Source of the DNA: Massilia kyonggiensis
GTDB lineage: Bacteria > Pseudomonadota > Gammaproteobacteria > Burkholderiales > Burkholderiaceae_D
NCBI RefSeq assembly: GCF_024756235.1
Contig: NZ_JANUGY010000002.1
Span: 558,001 to 622,000 of the forward strand
DNA: 64,000 nt
Reading direction: 5' to 3'
The position numbers and the translations under genes are program-made. Below, piece by piece: positions 23,718 through 36,740 of this stretch. Position 1 is the first letter of the stretch. The number at the start of each line of letters is the position of its first letter. Under the pieces are notes generated by a model. That model was not told the origin of the DNA and made no database searches. It saw nothing but the letters and a program-made list of their open reading frames with translations.

Positions 23718-25265
23718 ATGGGTGAACACGGCAAACGAATCGAGTGCGACGTCCTCGTCGTGGGCGGCGGCATCAACGGCGCCGGCATCGCGCGCGACGC
23801 GGCCGGGCGCGGCCTGCGCGTCGTCCTGTGCGAAAAGGACGACCTCGCCCAGCACACGTCGTCCGCGTCCAGCAAGCTGATCCATGGCGGCCTGCGGTAT
23901 CTGGAGCAATACCATTTCGGGCTCGTGCGCAAGGCGCTGGCGGAGCGCGAAGTGCTGCTCAAGAGCGCGCCGCACATCATCCGCCCGCTGCGCTTCCTGA
24001 TGCCCCATGCGGCGGGCCAGCGTCCCGCATGGATGATCCGCGCCGGCCTGTTCCTGTACGACCATCTGGCCCGGCGCGACTTCCTGCCGGCCTCGAGCAC
24101 GGTCGCGTTGCGGAGTCATCCGGCCGGTGCCGCGCTGCAGCGCCGTTTCACGCAGGCGTTCGCGTATTCGGATGCATGGGTCGACGACGCGCGCCTCGTC
24201 GTGCTGGCGGCGCTCGATGCGCGCGAACGGGGCGCGACGATCCTCACGCGCACGCGCTGCGCCCGGGTGCGGCGCGGCGCGACGCGCTGGGAGGCGGAGC
24301 TGGAAGGGCCGGACGGCACCGTCCACGTCCACGCGCGCTGCCTCGTGAACGCGGCCGGACCGTGGGCGGGCAGCTTCCTGCAGGCGACGGGTGCCGGGCC
24401 GGCGCGCCCGCTGCGGCTCGTGAAGGGCAGCCACATCGTCGTGCCGCGCCTGTCCGACGGCGACCAGGCGCTCCTGCTGCAGCAGCCGGACGGCCGCATC
24501 GTGTTCGCGCTGCCGTACGAGGGCGCGTTCACGCTGGTGGGTACCACGGACGTCGACTACGATGCGCAGGACGTCGACCGCGTCGCCATCAGCCCCGCGG
24601 AGACGGCCTACCTGTGCGATGCCGTGAACCGCTGCTTCGAGCGCCGCGTCATGCCCGACGACGTCGTGTGGAGTTATGCGGGCGTGCGCCCGTTGATCGG
24701 GGACCACGGCGGCAGTGCATCGTCCGCCAGCCGCGACTACCGCTTCGAGCACGACACGGCCGGCGGCGCGCCGCTGCTGTCCGTGTTCGGGGGCAAGGTC
24801 ACCACGTTCCGCAAGCTCGCGGAACAGGCCGTGGACTGGATGGGACCCGTGCTGGGGCGCCACGTGCCGGCATGGACCGCGCACGCCTGCCTGCCGGGCG
24901 GCGATTTGTACGGCAAGGAGCCGGTCGCGCGCGCCGTGCTGGAATACGATGCGTGGGTGCGCACGCGGCGCCAGCAGTTTTCCTGGCTGCCCGAGGACCT
25001 GTTGGCGCGCTATGCCCGCAGCTATGGCACGCGGCTGTCCGCGCTGCTGTCCCATTGCCGCACCCGCACCGACCTGGGCGCGGAAATCGTAGCTGGCCTG
25101 TACGAGGTCGAGGCCGACTACCTCGTGCGCCAGGAGTGGGCCACGTGCGCCGACGACATCCTGTGGCGCCGCACGAAGCTGGGCCTGCACGTGGCGCCGG
25201 GTGCGGCGCAGCGGCTCGATGCGTGGTTCGATGCGCGGCGGCACGGCAAGGTCACTGTGTCCTGA
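23718..25265 (+). CDS. glpD: Glycerol-3-phosphate dehydrogenase, FAD-dependent
   Basis: 515 residues from ATG at 23718 (GGAG nearby), the normal length. FAD-binding VVGGGINGAGIARDAAGRG near the N-terminus, then the GlpD signatures SSKLIHGGLRYLEQY and LVKGSHIVVPRL, and C-terminal VFGGKVTTFRKLAEQAVD. Oxidises glycerol 3-phosphate to dihydroxyacetone phosphate at the inner membrane, passing electrons to quinone. No glpK, glpF or glpR lies beside it here. The 228-base gap after it holds only a weak hairpin (AATCG/CGATT around a T-run at 25289-25311). Confidence 0.93.
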   Translation: MGEHGKRIECDVLVVGGGINGAGIARDAAGRGLRVVLCEKDDLAQHTSSASSKLIHGGLRYLEQYHFGLVRKALAEREVLLKSAPHIIRPLRFLMPHAAGQRPAWMIRAGLFLYDHLARRDFLPASSTVALRSHPAGAALQRRFTQAFAYSDAWVDDARLVVLAALDARERGATILTRTRCARVRRGATRWEAELEGPDGTVHVHARCLVNAAGPWAGSFLQATGAGPARPLRLVKGSHIVVPRLSDGDQALLLQQPDGRIVFALPYEGAFTLVGTTDVDYDAQDVDRVAISPAETAYLCDAVNRCFERRVMPDDVVWSYAGVRPLIGDHGGSASSASRDYRFEHDTAGGAPLLSVFGGKVTTFRKLAEQAVDWMGPVLGRHVPAWTAHACLPGGDLYGKEPVARAVLEYDAWVRTRRQQFSWLPEDLLARYARSYGTRLSALLSHCRTRTDLGAEIVAGLYEVEADYLVRQEWATCADDILWRRTKLGLHVAPGAAQRLDAWFDARRHGKVTVS

Positions 25266-25493
25266 AATCGCACATTCAACACGAGCTTAATCGTTTTTTT
25301 TTGCGCACGATTGAACTGTTTGAGGAATGTCAGACGTATATACAACAATGTTGAATTCTGTTTGCTTGTTCTCATGATTTCTACGAGGATTGTTGCCGGG
25401 CTTTGTTACATCCGTGGCAACTCCTGGATATGGCGGCGGCCCATCACGATAAGCGCTGCGCAGCAGCAATAACGTAACCTACGGAGAAATCAC

Positions 25494-26552
25494 ATGAGCA
25501 GGAATCTGTTGAAAATGGCTGTCGGCGCCGCCGTGCTGGCCATGTCCATGTCCACTCAGGCCGCCGGCACCAACGGCGTCGTCGTCTCGGTCGCGCCCGA
25601 GAAGACCTCGCTGGGCAAGACGGACGACGTGGTGGTCAAGGTTACCTTCACCAATACCTCGGGCAGCCCGCAGTACGTGCTGAAGTCGCGCACGCCCTTC
25701 GAGGAGATCGAGGCGCCGCTGTTCGAGATCACCCGCGACGGCCAGCCGGTGCGCTACCTGGGTGCGATCGCCAAGCGCGGCGCGCCCACCGCCGCCGACT
25801 ACTTCCTGCTCAAGCCGGGCGCATCCTACACCGCAAAGGTCGAGCTGTCGGCGCTGTACGACATGGCCACCACCGGCGACTATGTGATCCGCTACAGGAT
25901 CGGCAACGGCAAGGCCGGCGAAGAGCTGAAGTCCCAGGCGGCAAGCGTCTGGATCGACGGTGTCCGTCCGCGCGGCTCGCGCGAGGAGACCAAGTCGCTG
26001 GCCGAGATGCAGGCCCAGGCCGGCACGGTGAGGGCGGCGGGCGGCGCCCTGTCCTTCAACAAGTGCACGGCCTCCCAGCAGGCCGACATCACCAACGCCG
26101 TATCGAGCGCGCTGGCGATGGCGACCGACGGCGACGCCTACATGGCGAAGGGCACGATGGGTCCGCGCTACACCAAGTGGTTCGGCGCCGTCGACAGTGG
26201 CCGCGTGGCGACCGTCAAGTCCCACTTCGCGGCGATCAAGGATGCCTTCGCCACCAAGCCGATCACGGTCGATTGCGGCTGCAAGAAGACCTACTACGCC
26301 TATGTGTATCCGACCCAGCCCTACACCATCCACGTGTGCAAGGCCTTCTGGAGCGCGCCGATGACGGGCACCGATTCGAAAGGCGGCACCCTGGTACACG
26401 AGATGAGCCACTTCAACGTGGTGGCAGGCACCGACGACTGGGTGTACGGCCAGTCCGGCGCGGCCAGCCTGGCGGTCAGCAATCCGGCGCAAGCAATCGA
26501 CAACGCCGACTCGCACGAGTATTTCGGCGAGAATACGCCGGCGCTGCAATAA
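25494..26552 (+). CDS. M35 metalloendopeptidase (peptidyl-Lys type), secreted
   Basis: 352 residues with a signal peptide (about 1-23, ending TQAA). An N-terminal beta-sandwich-like region (about 25-160) acts as a pro-domain in related enzymes. The catalytic domain (about 185-352) has HEMSH at 302-306 and GTDDWVYG, matching the aspzincin motifs HExxH and GTxDxxYG, with paired cysteines (NKCTA, VDCGCKK, VCKAF). Related bacterial enzymes cleave before lysine. The adjacent convergent gene encodes a protein like this N-terminal domain alone. Confidence 0.9.
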   Translation: MSRNLLKMAVGAAVLAMSMSTQAAGTNGVVVSVAPEKTSLGKTDDVVVKVTFTNTSGSPQYVLKSRTPFEEIEAPLFEITRDGQPVRYLGAIAKRGAPTAADYFLLKPGASYTAKVELSALYDMATTGDYVIRYRIGNGKAGEELKSQAASVWIDGVRPRGSREETKSLAEMQAQAGTVRAAGGALSFNKCTASQQADITNAVSSALAMATDGDAYMAKGTMGPRYTKWFGAVDSGRVATVKSHFAAIKDAFATKPITVDCGCKKTYYAYVYPTQPYTIHVCKAFWSAPMTGTDSKGGTLVHEMSHFNVVAGTDDWVYGQSGAASLAVSNPAQAIDNADSHEYFGENTPALQ

Positions 26553-26574
26553 GGCAAACCACGCGGTGGCTCCT

Positions 26575-27063
26575 TCATCGTCCGGTATGACTGAACGTCA
26601 CCGGTTCGGTCGAAAGTTCCACCGCGGATTCCAGCCGGCGCACGTCAGCGAGCACCTCCCCCTGGTAGCGGATCACATAGGTATGCGTGCCCGGCTCGAA
26701 GGCATAGGCCCGCGTGATGTCGATGGTGTGCGTACGGACCGAGTGCGGCGGCAGCTCGACGTAGTCGTCCAGCGTGAGGGCCGCGCGCTTGACCATGCGC
26801 CCGGTGTAGGGCAACTCGGCGCCGCCGGGATGGCGGCGCAGATCGAACAAGCGCCGTGACAGTTCGGTATCGGCGGCGACCTCGCGCGGCAGGCCGATCC
26901 GGCGCTCGCCGCGGTTTTCGAACTTGAAGGTCACCAGCACCTTGTCATGCCTGGCGTCGACGCTCAGGCTCGCATGCACGTTCATCCTTCGTTCTCCATC
27001 GGCGCCCGCGGCCGCGGCCGTCACGGCCCACAGCGCGGCACCCAGCATCGTTCGTCGTCGCAT
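26575..27063 (-). CDS. Secreted protein resembling the N-terminal domain of the neighbouring M35 protease
   Basis: 162 residues from ATG at 27063, with a signal peptide (MRRRTMLGAALWAVTAAAAG). The mature part lines up with the protease's N-terminal region. LFDLRRHPGGAELPYTG matches LFEITRDGQPVRYLG; MVKRAALTLDDYVELPPHS matches IAKRGAPTAADYFLLKPGA; and YVIRYQG matches YVIRYRIG. No catalytic domain follows. It faces the protease gene tail to tail, 22 bases apart. It may be a free pro-domain, an inhibitor or a chaperone for the enzyme; this is inference from resemblance and proximity. Confidence 0.75.
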   Translation of the reverse strand: MRRRTMLGAALWAVTAAAAGADGERRMNVHASLSVDARHDKVLVTFKFENRGERRIGLPREVAADTELSRRLFDLRRHPGGAELPYTGRMVKRAALTLDDYVELPPHSVRTHTIDITRAYAFEPGTHTYVIRYQGEVLADVRRLESAVELSTEPVTFSHTGR

Positions 27064-27103
27064 TTGACAGCTCCTGTCGGGATGCGACGATTCTACTACC
27101 AGT

Positions 27104-29782
<2,679 letters not shown>

Positions 29783-29940
29783 GGAAATCCTGTCGTGTAT
29801 GTATGTCGGACCCGCGCGTGATGTCGGATGGACGCGCGCGGCCAATCCGGCAATCTACGGCCAACCTGCGCACGCTGTCAAATGAGCAAGTGGACAGGAT
29901 GCGCTATGATCGGCGGCGACAAACGACGAGGAGACGCCAG

Positions 29941-30564
29941 ATGAAACTGTACACGAGCGCCCGCGCGCCGAATCCGCGCCGCGTGCTGATGTTCATGGCC
30001 GAGAAGGGCATCGCGGACATCGCCACGGTGCAGGTCGACCTGGGCAAGGCCGAGCACCGCAGCGAGGCGTTCGCGGCGCTGAACCCGATGGCCCAGGTGC
30101 CGGTGCTGGAGCTGCCCGACGGCCGCACCTTGGCCGAGACGCGCGCCATCTGTACTTGGCTGGAGGGGAAGTATCCGAACCCGAACCTGATGGGCGAGGA
30201 CTTCGAGGAAAGGGCGTTCATCGAGATGATGGACCGCCGCTGCGAGCTGCAGCTGTTCCTGCGCATCGCCAACTGCGTGCGCCACACGCATCCGGGCCTC
30301 GCGCCGCTGGAGCAGCCCCAGTTTCCCGACTTCGGCACGGCGCAGGGCGCGAAGGTGCGCGAGACGGCGCGCTGGCTCGACGGCGTGCTGGCGGACCGCG
30401 ACTACGTGGCGGGCGAGCGCTTCACGATCGCCGACATCACGGCGTTCTGCGCGCTGGAGTTTGCGCGCGGGTTGATGAAATTCCGGCCCTCGGACGAGGG
30501 CCTGACGAATTTGCAGGCGTGGCGCGACCGGATCGCGCAACGCCCCAGCGCGCAGGCGGTGTGA
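29941..30564 (+). CDS. Glutathione S-transferase
   Basis: 207 residues. The N-terminal thioredoxin fold starts MKLYTSARAPNPRRVLMFMA and includes the glutathione-binding VPVLELPDGRTLAETRAIC. The C-terminal helical domain holds VAGERFTIADITAFCAL, a typical GST N-capping region. Class cannot be fixed. The start follows an AGGAG sequence (29928-29932). Its TGA directly abuts the stop of the convergent CheR-like gene (TGATCA). Confidence 0.9.
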   Translation: MKLYTSARAPNPRRVLMFMAEKGIADIATVQVDLGKAEHRSEAFAALNPMAQVPVLELPDGRTLAETRAICTWLEGKYPNPNLMGEDFEERAFIEMMDRRCELQLFLRIANCVRHTHPGLAPLEQPQFPDFGTAQGAKVRETARWLDGVLADRDYVAGERFTIADITAFCALEFARGLMKFRPSDEGLTNLQAWRDRIAQRPSAQAV

Positions 30565-31431
30565 TCATCCCACGCGCTTGTACCAGGGACGATCACCCTC
30601 GATCGCCTGGTACGTGCCCGCATACGCATCCGACACGGCCAGCGGCCGATCGAGGCACAGCACGCCGAAGCGCGCCAGGCTGTCGTGGAACAGCCGCAGC
30701 ACGCGCTGGCGCAGCACGGGCCCGAAGTCCGAGAGCGCGCCGCAGCACAGGATCGCTTGGAATTCGTTGAACGACGCATCCGTCACGAGGCTGTACTGCG
30801 ACCAAGTGATGCGCCGGCGCAGCTGCGGCTGCAGGCGCGCCTGGCCGTCGCGCACTTCGAAGTACGTCGACAGCGCGGCATGGCCGCCGCTCGCCGCATA
30901 ACGGGTCTGGGCGGCGTCCAGCTCGGCCACGGGCAACCACGCGTCCTGCATCTCGGCCACGAGGTCTTCGTTGGCGAGCGTCGCGTGGATGTCCAGCTTG
31001 CCCAGCACGCCTTCTTCCGCCAGCACGATGGCGAGGCCCCACGCTTCGCCGACGCCCGCGCATTCCGCCAGCCACACGCGCGGCACGGGCCACGCGCGCA
31101 GCGACGGCGCCAGCACGCTGCGCAGGCGCTGCGTGTGGCCCGTGTTCTCGAACAGGTCGACGGGTTGCGGCGCCAGCATGCGCAGCAGCGCGGAGGCCGC
31201 GGCCGGGTCGTGCAATACCTTTTCCTGCAGGCCGGACAAGGTGGCGGCGCCATGGCCGCGCATGGCGTCGCCCAGCCGGCGGCGCAGGTACGCCCGGTCG
31301 TAGCCGCGGAACTCGTGGCCGTAGCGCTGGAACAGCGCCTCCAGCAGCAGCTCCGTTTCCAGCTCCTCGACCGCCAGCCCGGCCGCGAGGCCGGTCCAGG
31401 TGTTTGTCGTGGACACCATCAGTGCAGCCAT
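30565..31431 (-). CDS. CheR-like protein with degenerate methyltransferase motifs
   Basis: 288 residues from ATG at 31431, which overlaps the stop of the hybrid-kinase gene by one base (TAATG), so translation is coupled. The CheR framework is clear (LLLEALFQRYGHEFRGYDRA, ASFNEFQAILC, LFHDSLARFGVLCLDRPL). Functional motifs are altered. The SAM-binding A-x-S-T-G-E-E of CheR is ECAGVGEA, the acidic SDI/TDI motif is ATLANED, and CRNVxIYF is CCGALSDF. It may be catalytically dead, acting as a partner of the kinase. Alternatively it binds SAM in a changed way. Confidence 0.75.
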   Translation of the reverse strand: MAALMVSTTNTWTGLAAGLAVEELETELLLEALFQRYGHEFRGYDRAYLRRRLGDAMRGHGAATLSGLQEKVLHDPAAASALLRMLAPQPVDLFENTGHTQRLRSVLAPSLRAWPVPRVWLAECAGVGEAWGLAIVLAEEGVLGKLDIHATLANEDLVAEMQDAWLPVAELDAAQTRYAASGGHAALSTYFEVRDGQARLQPQLRRRITWSQYSLVTDASFNEFQAILCCGALSDFGPVLRQRVLRLFHDSLARFGVLCLDRPLAVSDAYAGTYQAIEGDRPWYKRVG

Positions 31432-34400
31432 TAATGGAGCCAGACGCGCATCATCGACAGCAGCTGCGCGACGTCGACCGGCTTCGTGATGTAGTCGGAC
31501 GCACCCGCGGCGATGCACTTGTCGCGGTCACCCTTCATCGCCTTCGCGGTCAGCGTGATGATCGGCAGCGACTTGAATTTCGGGATGCGGCGGATGGCGC
31601 GCATCGTGTCGTAGCCGTCCATCTCCGGCATCATGATGTCCATGAGGACGATCTCGATGGTCGGATCCTTTTCCAGCACCTCGATGCCGTCGCGGCCGTT
31701 CTCGGCGAACAGCACCTGCATCTGCTGGCGCTCCAGCAGCGACGACAGCGCGAAGATGTTGCGCAGGTCGTCGTCGACGATCAGCACCTTGCGTCCCGCG
31801 AGGCCGCCGTCCGCCGCGTGGATCTCTTCCAGCATGCGGCGCTGCGTCTCCGGCAGGCTGGCCTGCGAGCGGTGCAGGAACAGCGCCGTCTCGTCCAGCA
31901 GGCGTTCCGGTGAGCGCGCATCCTTGACGACGATGGTCTTGGCGTAGCGCTTCAGCTTCGTGACCTCCTTGCGCGACAATTCCTGCGCCGTGTAGATCAC
32001 GATCGGCAGGTCGCGCAGGGCCTGCTGCTTGCCGATCTGGTCGAGCAGGTCGAAGCCGGAGATGTCGGGCAGCGTGAGGTCCAGCACCATGCAGTCGAAG
32101 TGCTGCTGCGCCAGCGCTTCCAGCGCGGCCTTGCCATCTTCCGCCGTCACGATGCGCACGTCGGAATCGCCGATCAGGCCCACGATCGATTCGCGCTGGG
32201 CCATGTCGTCTTCCACGACGAGCAGGCTGCGTTTTCCGCCCATCAGGAATTTCTGGATGCGCTTGAATTCCTCCTGCAGCATCTCGCGGCTCACGGGTTT
32301 GTTGATGTACGAGATCGCGCCCTGGCGCAGCGCGCGCTCGCGCTCGCGCAGCGACGACATCACGTGCACCGGGATGTGGCGCGTGCTCGGGTCGCGTTTC
32401 AGGCGGTCGAGCACCGTGAAGCCGTCGATGTCCGGCAGGTCGATGTCGAGCAGGATCGCGGACGGCAGGTAATCGCGGGCGAGGGACAGCGCGGAATCGC
32501 CGCGGTGCGTGACGATGCCCTTGAAGTTCTTTTCGCGGGCAAATTCAAGCAGCGTCTTGGCGAAGCGCTCGTCGTCCTCGACGATCAGCACGGACGGGTC
32601 GCCCGGCACGATCAGGCCGCGGTCGTCCAGCATGGCCGCGTATTCGACGAGGCTGCCCGACGGATCGGGCAGGGTGACGCTGGTGACTGCTTCCGGTTCC
32701 GCTTCCAGCAGCATCGTCGGCGCCGGGAGGGCGGAAGGCTGCGGCTGCGGCGGGGCGAGGCGCGCCGGTTGCGGCTGGCGGGTCTGCTCGTAGTTGATGA
32801 AGCCCGCGCGGTTGTACGGCAGGTACAGGGTAAACGTGGAGCCAATGTTGACGGTGGATTCCACGCGGATTTCGCCGCCCAGCAGGCGCGCCAGTTCGCG
32901 CGAGATCGACAGGCCCAGGCCCGTGCCGCCGTATTTGCGCGCCGTGGAACCGTCAGCCTGCTGGAATGCCTCGAAGATCAGCTGCAGCTTGTCGGCCGGG
33001 ATGCCCACGCCCGTGTCGCGCACGGAGAACGCCAGCACGGCGTCCGCATGCAGCAGGTGCGGGTGATCGGCCGTCCAGCCGCTCGTCACGAGGCTGATCG
33101 TCAGCGACACGTTGCCGTGGCTGGTGAACTTGAACGCGTTCGACAGCAGGTTTTTCAGGACCTGCTGCAGGCGCGTCGTGTCGGTCATGACGGCGGTCGG
33201 CAGGTTGTCCGCCAGCTCCACCGAGAAGCCGAGGTGCTTCGCCTCGGCCATGTGGCGGAACGTGCGGTCCACGTAGTTGCGCAGGTTCGAGAAGCGGTAT
33301 TCCGACACGTCCAGCGTGACGGTACCGGACTCGATCTTCGACAGGTCGAGAATGTCGTTAATGAGCGTCAGCAGGTCGGAGCCCGAGCCGTGGATCGTCT
33401 TCGCGAATTCCACCTGCTTGGACGACAGGTTGCCTTCCGGGTTGTCGGACAGCTGCTGCGCGAGGATCAGGAGCGAGTTCAAAGGCGTCCGCAGCTCGTG
33501 CGACATATTGGCCAGGAACTCGGACTTGTACTTGGAGGACAGCGCCAGCTGGGTCGCCTTTTCTTCCAGCGCCAGCTTCGCCTGTTCCACCTCGCGGTTC
33601 TTGCGTTCCACCTCGATGTTCTGCTCGGACAGCAGGCGCGCCTTTTCCGCCAGCTCCTGGTTCGTCTGCTGCAGTTCCTGCGCGAGCGACTGCGACTGGG
33701 TCAGCAGCGATTCCGTCCGGCTGTTTGCTTCGATCGTGTTCAGCACGACGCCGATCGATTCCATCAGCTGGTCGAGGAACGAGAGGTGGGTTTCCGTGAA
33801 GCGGTCCAGCGACGCGATCTCGATGACGGCCTTGACCTGCTGTTCGAACAGGATCGGCAGCACGACGATGTTGGTCGGCGGCGCGGAACCGAGGCCGGAC
33901 GACACGACGATGTAGTCGCGCGGGACGTCCGTCAGCCAGATGCGGGTCTTCTCCAGCGCGCACTGGCCCACGAGGCCTTCGCCCGGCAGGAACGACGTCG
34001 GCAGTTTGCGGCTCGACCGGTAGCCGTACGACGCGATCATGCGCAGGCGCGCGTCGGCTTCCTGCGAATCCATCATGTAGAACACGCCGTGGTGCGCGGA
34101 GACGAGCGGTGCCAGTTCCGACAGGATCAGCTTCGTCACCGCCTGCAGGTCGCGCTGGCCCTGCAGCAGTCGGGTGAAGCGCGCCAGGTTGGTCTTCAGC
34201 CAGTCCTGCTGCGCGTTCTTCTGCGTCGTCTCCTTCAGGTTGCGGATCATCTCGTTGATGTTGTCCTTCAGGTAGGACACCTCGCCGCGCGCTTCCACCT
34301 GGATGGAACGGGAGAGGTCGCCGCGCGTCACCGCCGTCGCCACTTCACCGATCGCGCGCATCTGGTTCGTCAGGTTAGCCGCGAGCTGGTTGACGTTCTC

Positions 34401-36344
34401 CGTCAAGTCCTTCCACGTACCCGCGACACCGGACACGTTTGCCTGGCCGCCCAGCTTGCCTTCCGTACCCACCTCACGGGCCACACGGGTCACCTCCGAT
34501 GCGAACGACGACAGCTGGTCCACCATCACGTTGATGGTGTCCTTCAGTTCGAGAATCTCGCCCTTCACGTCCACGGTGATCTTCTTGGAGAGGTCGCCGC
34601 GCGCCACGGCGGTGGTCACCGCCGCGATGTTACGCACCTGGCCCGTCAGGTTCGACGCCATGAAGTTCACGTTGTCGGTCAGGTCTTTCCAGGTACCGCC
34701 GACACCCGGCACGTAGGCCTGGCCGCCCAGCTTGCCCTCGGTACCCACCTCACGCGCCACGCGGGTCACCTCGGAAGCGAACGAGGACAGCTGGTCCACC
34801 ATCACGTTGATGGTGTTCTTCAGTTCCAGGATCTCGCCCTTCACGTCCACGGTAATCTTCTTGGACAGGTCGCCGTTCGCCACGGCGGTCGTCACGTCCG
34901 CGATGTTACGCACCTGCGCCGTCAGGTTACCCGCCATCGAGTTCACGCCGTCCGTCAGGTCTTTCCACGTACCCGCGACGCCCGGCACGTTCGCCTGGCC
35001 GCCGAGTTTACCTTCCGTACCCACTTCGCGGGCCACGCGCGTCACCTCGGACGCGAAGGAGTTCAGCTGGTCGACCATCACGTTGATGGTGTTCTTCAGC
35101 TCGAGAATCTCGCCCTTCACGTCCACGGTAATCTTCTTGGACAGGTCGCCGTTCGCCACGGCGGTCGTCACGTCCGCGATGTTACGCACCTGGCCCGTGA
35201 GGTTACCCGCCATCGAGTTCACGGAGTCGGTCAAGTCCTTCCACGTGCCCGCGACGCCTTTCACCATTGCCTGGCCGCCCAGCTTGCCCTCCGTACCCAC
35301 TTCGCGGGCCACGCGGGTCACCTCCGATGCGAACGAGGACAGCTGGTCCACCATCACGTTGATGGTGTTTTTCAGCTCGAGAATCTCGCCCTTCACGTCC
35401 ACGGTAATCTTTTTACCGAGGTCGCCGTTCGCCACCGCGGTCGTCACCGCCGCGATGTTACGCACCTGGCCCGTGAGGTTGGACGCCATGAAGTTCACGT
35501 TGTCGGTCAAGTCCTTCCACGTGCCCGCCACGCCGGGCACGTACGCCTGGCCGCCGAGCTTGCCTTCCGTACCGACCTCCCTTGCCACACGGGTCACCTC
35601 GGACGCGAAGGAGCGGAGCTGGTCCACCATCACGTTGATGGTGTCCTTCAGCTGCAGGATCTCGCCGCGCACGTCCACCGTGATCTTTTTCGACAGGTCG
35701 CCGTTCGCCACGGCGGTGGTCACTTCCGCGATGTTACGCACCTGCGAGGTCAGGTTACCCGCCATCGAGTTCACGGAGTCCGTCAAGTCCTTCCACGTGC
35801 CCGCGACGCCGGGAACATATGCCTGGCCGCCCAGCTTGCCTTCCGTACCGACCTCCCGCGCCACGCGCGTCACCTCGGACGAGAACGACGACAGCTGTTC
35901 CACCATCGTGTTCGCGGTGGTCGCCGCGCGCAGGTACTGGCCCTTCAGCGGGTGGCCGTCCACTTCCAGCGCCATCGTCTGCGACAGATCGCCTTTCGCG
36001 ACGGCGCCGATGACGCGCGCCATTTCCGTCGTCGGGCGCACGAGGTCGTCGATCAGCGTATTGACCGAACTGATGATGGTGGACCAGCCGCCCACGACGC
36101 CCGGCACCGAGGCGCGCTGCGTCAGGTGGCCTTCGCGGCCGACGACGCGCGACACCTCGGTGACCGCCTCGACCATCTTTTCCTTGGTCTCGATGATGTC
36201 GTTCAGGGTATCCGCGATCTTGCCGGACACGCCGGTCCAGTCGGACGGCATGCGTACCGAGAAGTCGCCTTTTTTCAGCGCCATCAGCGTGGACAGCAGC
36301 AGCTTGACATCGAGCTGTTCAGCCATGTCGGTCATGTTATTCAT
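31431..36344 (-). CDS. Cytoplasmic hybrid histidine kinase with tandem HAMP repeats, GAF, and three receiver domains
   Basis: 1637 residues with no signal peptide or membrane segment. Residues about 20-640 hold a divergent first unit and six near-identical HAMP-type units of about 92 residues, marked by [15 protein letters not shown] and [11 protein letters not shown]. Then a GAF domain (about 700-850), a coiled-coil, HisKA ([11 protein letters not shown], histidine near 948), HATPase (about 1060-1180), and three receivers with phosphoacceptor aspartates near 1298 ([11 protein letters not shown]), 1420 ([11 protein letters not shown]) and 1568 ([11 protein letters not shown]). It resembles the group III fungal Nik1/Os-1 kinase layout. 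A CheR-like gene follows in the same operon. Confidence 0.93.
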   Translation of the reverse strand: MNNMTDMAEQLDVKLLLSTLMALKKGDFSVRMPSDWTGVSGKIADTLNDIIETKEKMVEAVTEVSRVVGREGHLTQRASVPGVVGGWSTIISSVNTLIDDLVRPTTEMARVIGAVAKGDLSQTMALEVDGHPLKGQYLRAATTANTMVEQLSSFSSEVTRVAREVGTEGKLGGQAYVPGVAGTWKDLTDSVNSMAGNLTSQVRNIAEVTTAVANGDLSKKITVDVRGEILQLKDTINVMVDQLRSFASEVTRVAREVGTEGKLGGQAYVPGVAGTWKDLTDNVNFMASNLTGQVRNIAAVTTAVANGDLGKKITVDVKGEILELKNTINVMVDQLSSFASEVTRVAREVGTEGKLGGQAMVKGVAGTWKDLTDSVNSMAGNLTGQVRNIADVTTAVANGDLSKKITVDVKGEILELKNTINVMVDQLNSFASEVTRVAREVGTEGKLGGQANVPGVAGTWKDLTDGVNSMAGNLTAQVRNIADVTTAVANGDLSKKITVDVKGEILELKNTINVMVDQLSSFASEVTRVAREVGTEGKLGGQAYVPGVGGTWKDLTDNVNFMASNLTGQVRNIAAVTTAVARGDLSKKITVDVKGEILELKDTINVMVDQLSSFASEVTRVAREVGTEGKLGGQANVSGVAGTWKDLTENVNQLAANLTNQMRAIGEVATAVTRGDLSRSIQVEARGEVSYLKDNINEMIRNLKETTQKNAQQDWLKTNLARFTRLLQGQRDLQAVTKLILSELAPLVSAHHGVFYMMDSQEADARLRMIASYGYRSSRKLPTSFLPGEGLVGQCALEKTRIWLTDVPRDYIVVSSGLGSAPPTNIVVLPILFEQQVKAVIEIASLDRFTETHLSFLDQLMESIGVVLNTIEANSRTESLLTQSQSLAQELQQTNQELAEKARLLSEQNIEVERKNREVEQAKLALEEKATQLALSSKYKSEFLANMSHELRTPLNSLLILAQQLSDNPEGNLSSKQVEFAKTIHGSGSDLLTLINDILDLSKIESGTVTLDVSEYRFSNLRNYVDRTFRHMAEAKHLGFSVELADNLPTAVMTDTTRLQQVLKNLLSNAFKFTSHGNVSLTISLVTSGWTADHPHLLHADAVLAFSVRDTGVGIPADKLQLIFEAFQQADGSTARKYGGTGLGLSISRELARLLGGEIRVESTVNIGSTFTLYLPYNRAGFINYEQTRQPQPARLAPPQPQPSALPAPTMLLEAEPEAVTSVTLPDPSGSLVEYAAMLDDRGLIVPGDPSVLIVEDDERFAKTLLEFAREKNFKGIVTHRGDSALSLARDYLPSAILLDIDLPDIDGFTVLDRLKRDPSTRHIPVHVMSSLRERERALRQGAISYINKPVSREMLQEEFKRIQKFLMGGKRSLLVVEDDMAQRESIVGLIGDSDVRIVTAEDGKAALEALAQQHFDCMVLDLTLPDISGFDLLDQIGKQQALRDLPIVIYTAQELSRKEVTKLKRYAKTIVVKDARSPERLLDETALFLHRSQASLPETQRRMLEEIHAADGGLAGRKVLIVDDDLRNIFALSSLLERQQMQVLFAENGRDGIEVLEKDPTIEIVLMDIMMPEMDGYDTMRAIRRIPKFKSLPIITLTAKAMKGDRDKCIAAGASDYITKPVDVAQLLSMMRVWLH

Positions 36345-36740
36345 TGACTAGGAATCCTCGATTGAGAAAAGCGGAAGGGCGGGCGCGCATGGTTTTTAGA
36401 CAACGCGCATTGTTAAATGCCAAGAAAACGCAACGATACACCTGTGTCCGGTCAAGTCAAGCATACATATGTGCTACGAGACATGATTGTTACGAATCCA
36501 CCATAAACTTGCATTTTTGAAATTTTAAATGGACAATTCGCGCGAGAATAATCGAAAATCGTAAAGACTGGCGCACGACTCGATGGCGGGCCTTGTTCAG
36601 CATGTATCGGAACGACAACTGACCCAAAGTTATAGCTCTGCCATAATGAATAAAAGACCAATTTTTCGTGCTTTTTAGTTACAACTCAACTAGCATAGCG
36701 GGGTGTCATTACACCCCCCATTCAACAGCGCGAGGCATCC
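36345..36740. other. 396-base A/T-rich region between divergent kinase and luxR genes
   Basis: Lower in G+C than the surroundings. For luxR there is a plausible promoter, CTGACC (36619-36624), 17 bases, CATAAT (36642-36647), and an inverted repeat close to the start codon. An ACATATGT palindrome lies at 36465-36472. The kinase start has AGGA about 10 bases upstream. No open frame here looks coding. Confidence 0.55.
36700..36717. promoter_or_regulatory. Inverted repeat in the luxR leader
   Basis: GGGGTGT, CATT, ACACCCC: perfect 7-base arms ending 23 bases before the luxR start codon. It would form a strong mRNA hairpin near the ribosome-binding region, or serve as an operator. Confidence 0.5.

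Noticed and set aside
34290-36170. Regular repeats that could suggest a CRISPR or satellite array
   Set aside because: The period of about 276 bases is coding and matches HAMP-type protein units; there are no short repeats with unique spacers.
32100-36347. Very long plus-strand open frames (up to 1415 codons) opposite the hybrid kinase gene
   Set aside because: Antisense shadow: high G+C and the repeated HAMP units keep stops out of other frames. The translations are Arg/His/Val-rich and repetitive, without domains.
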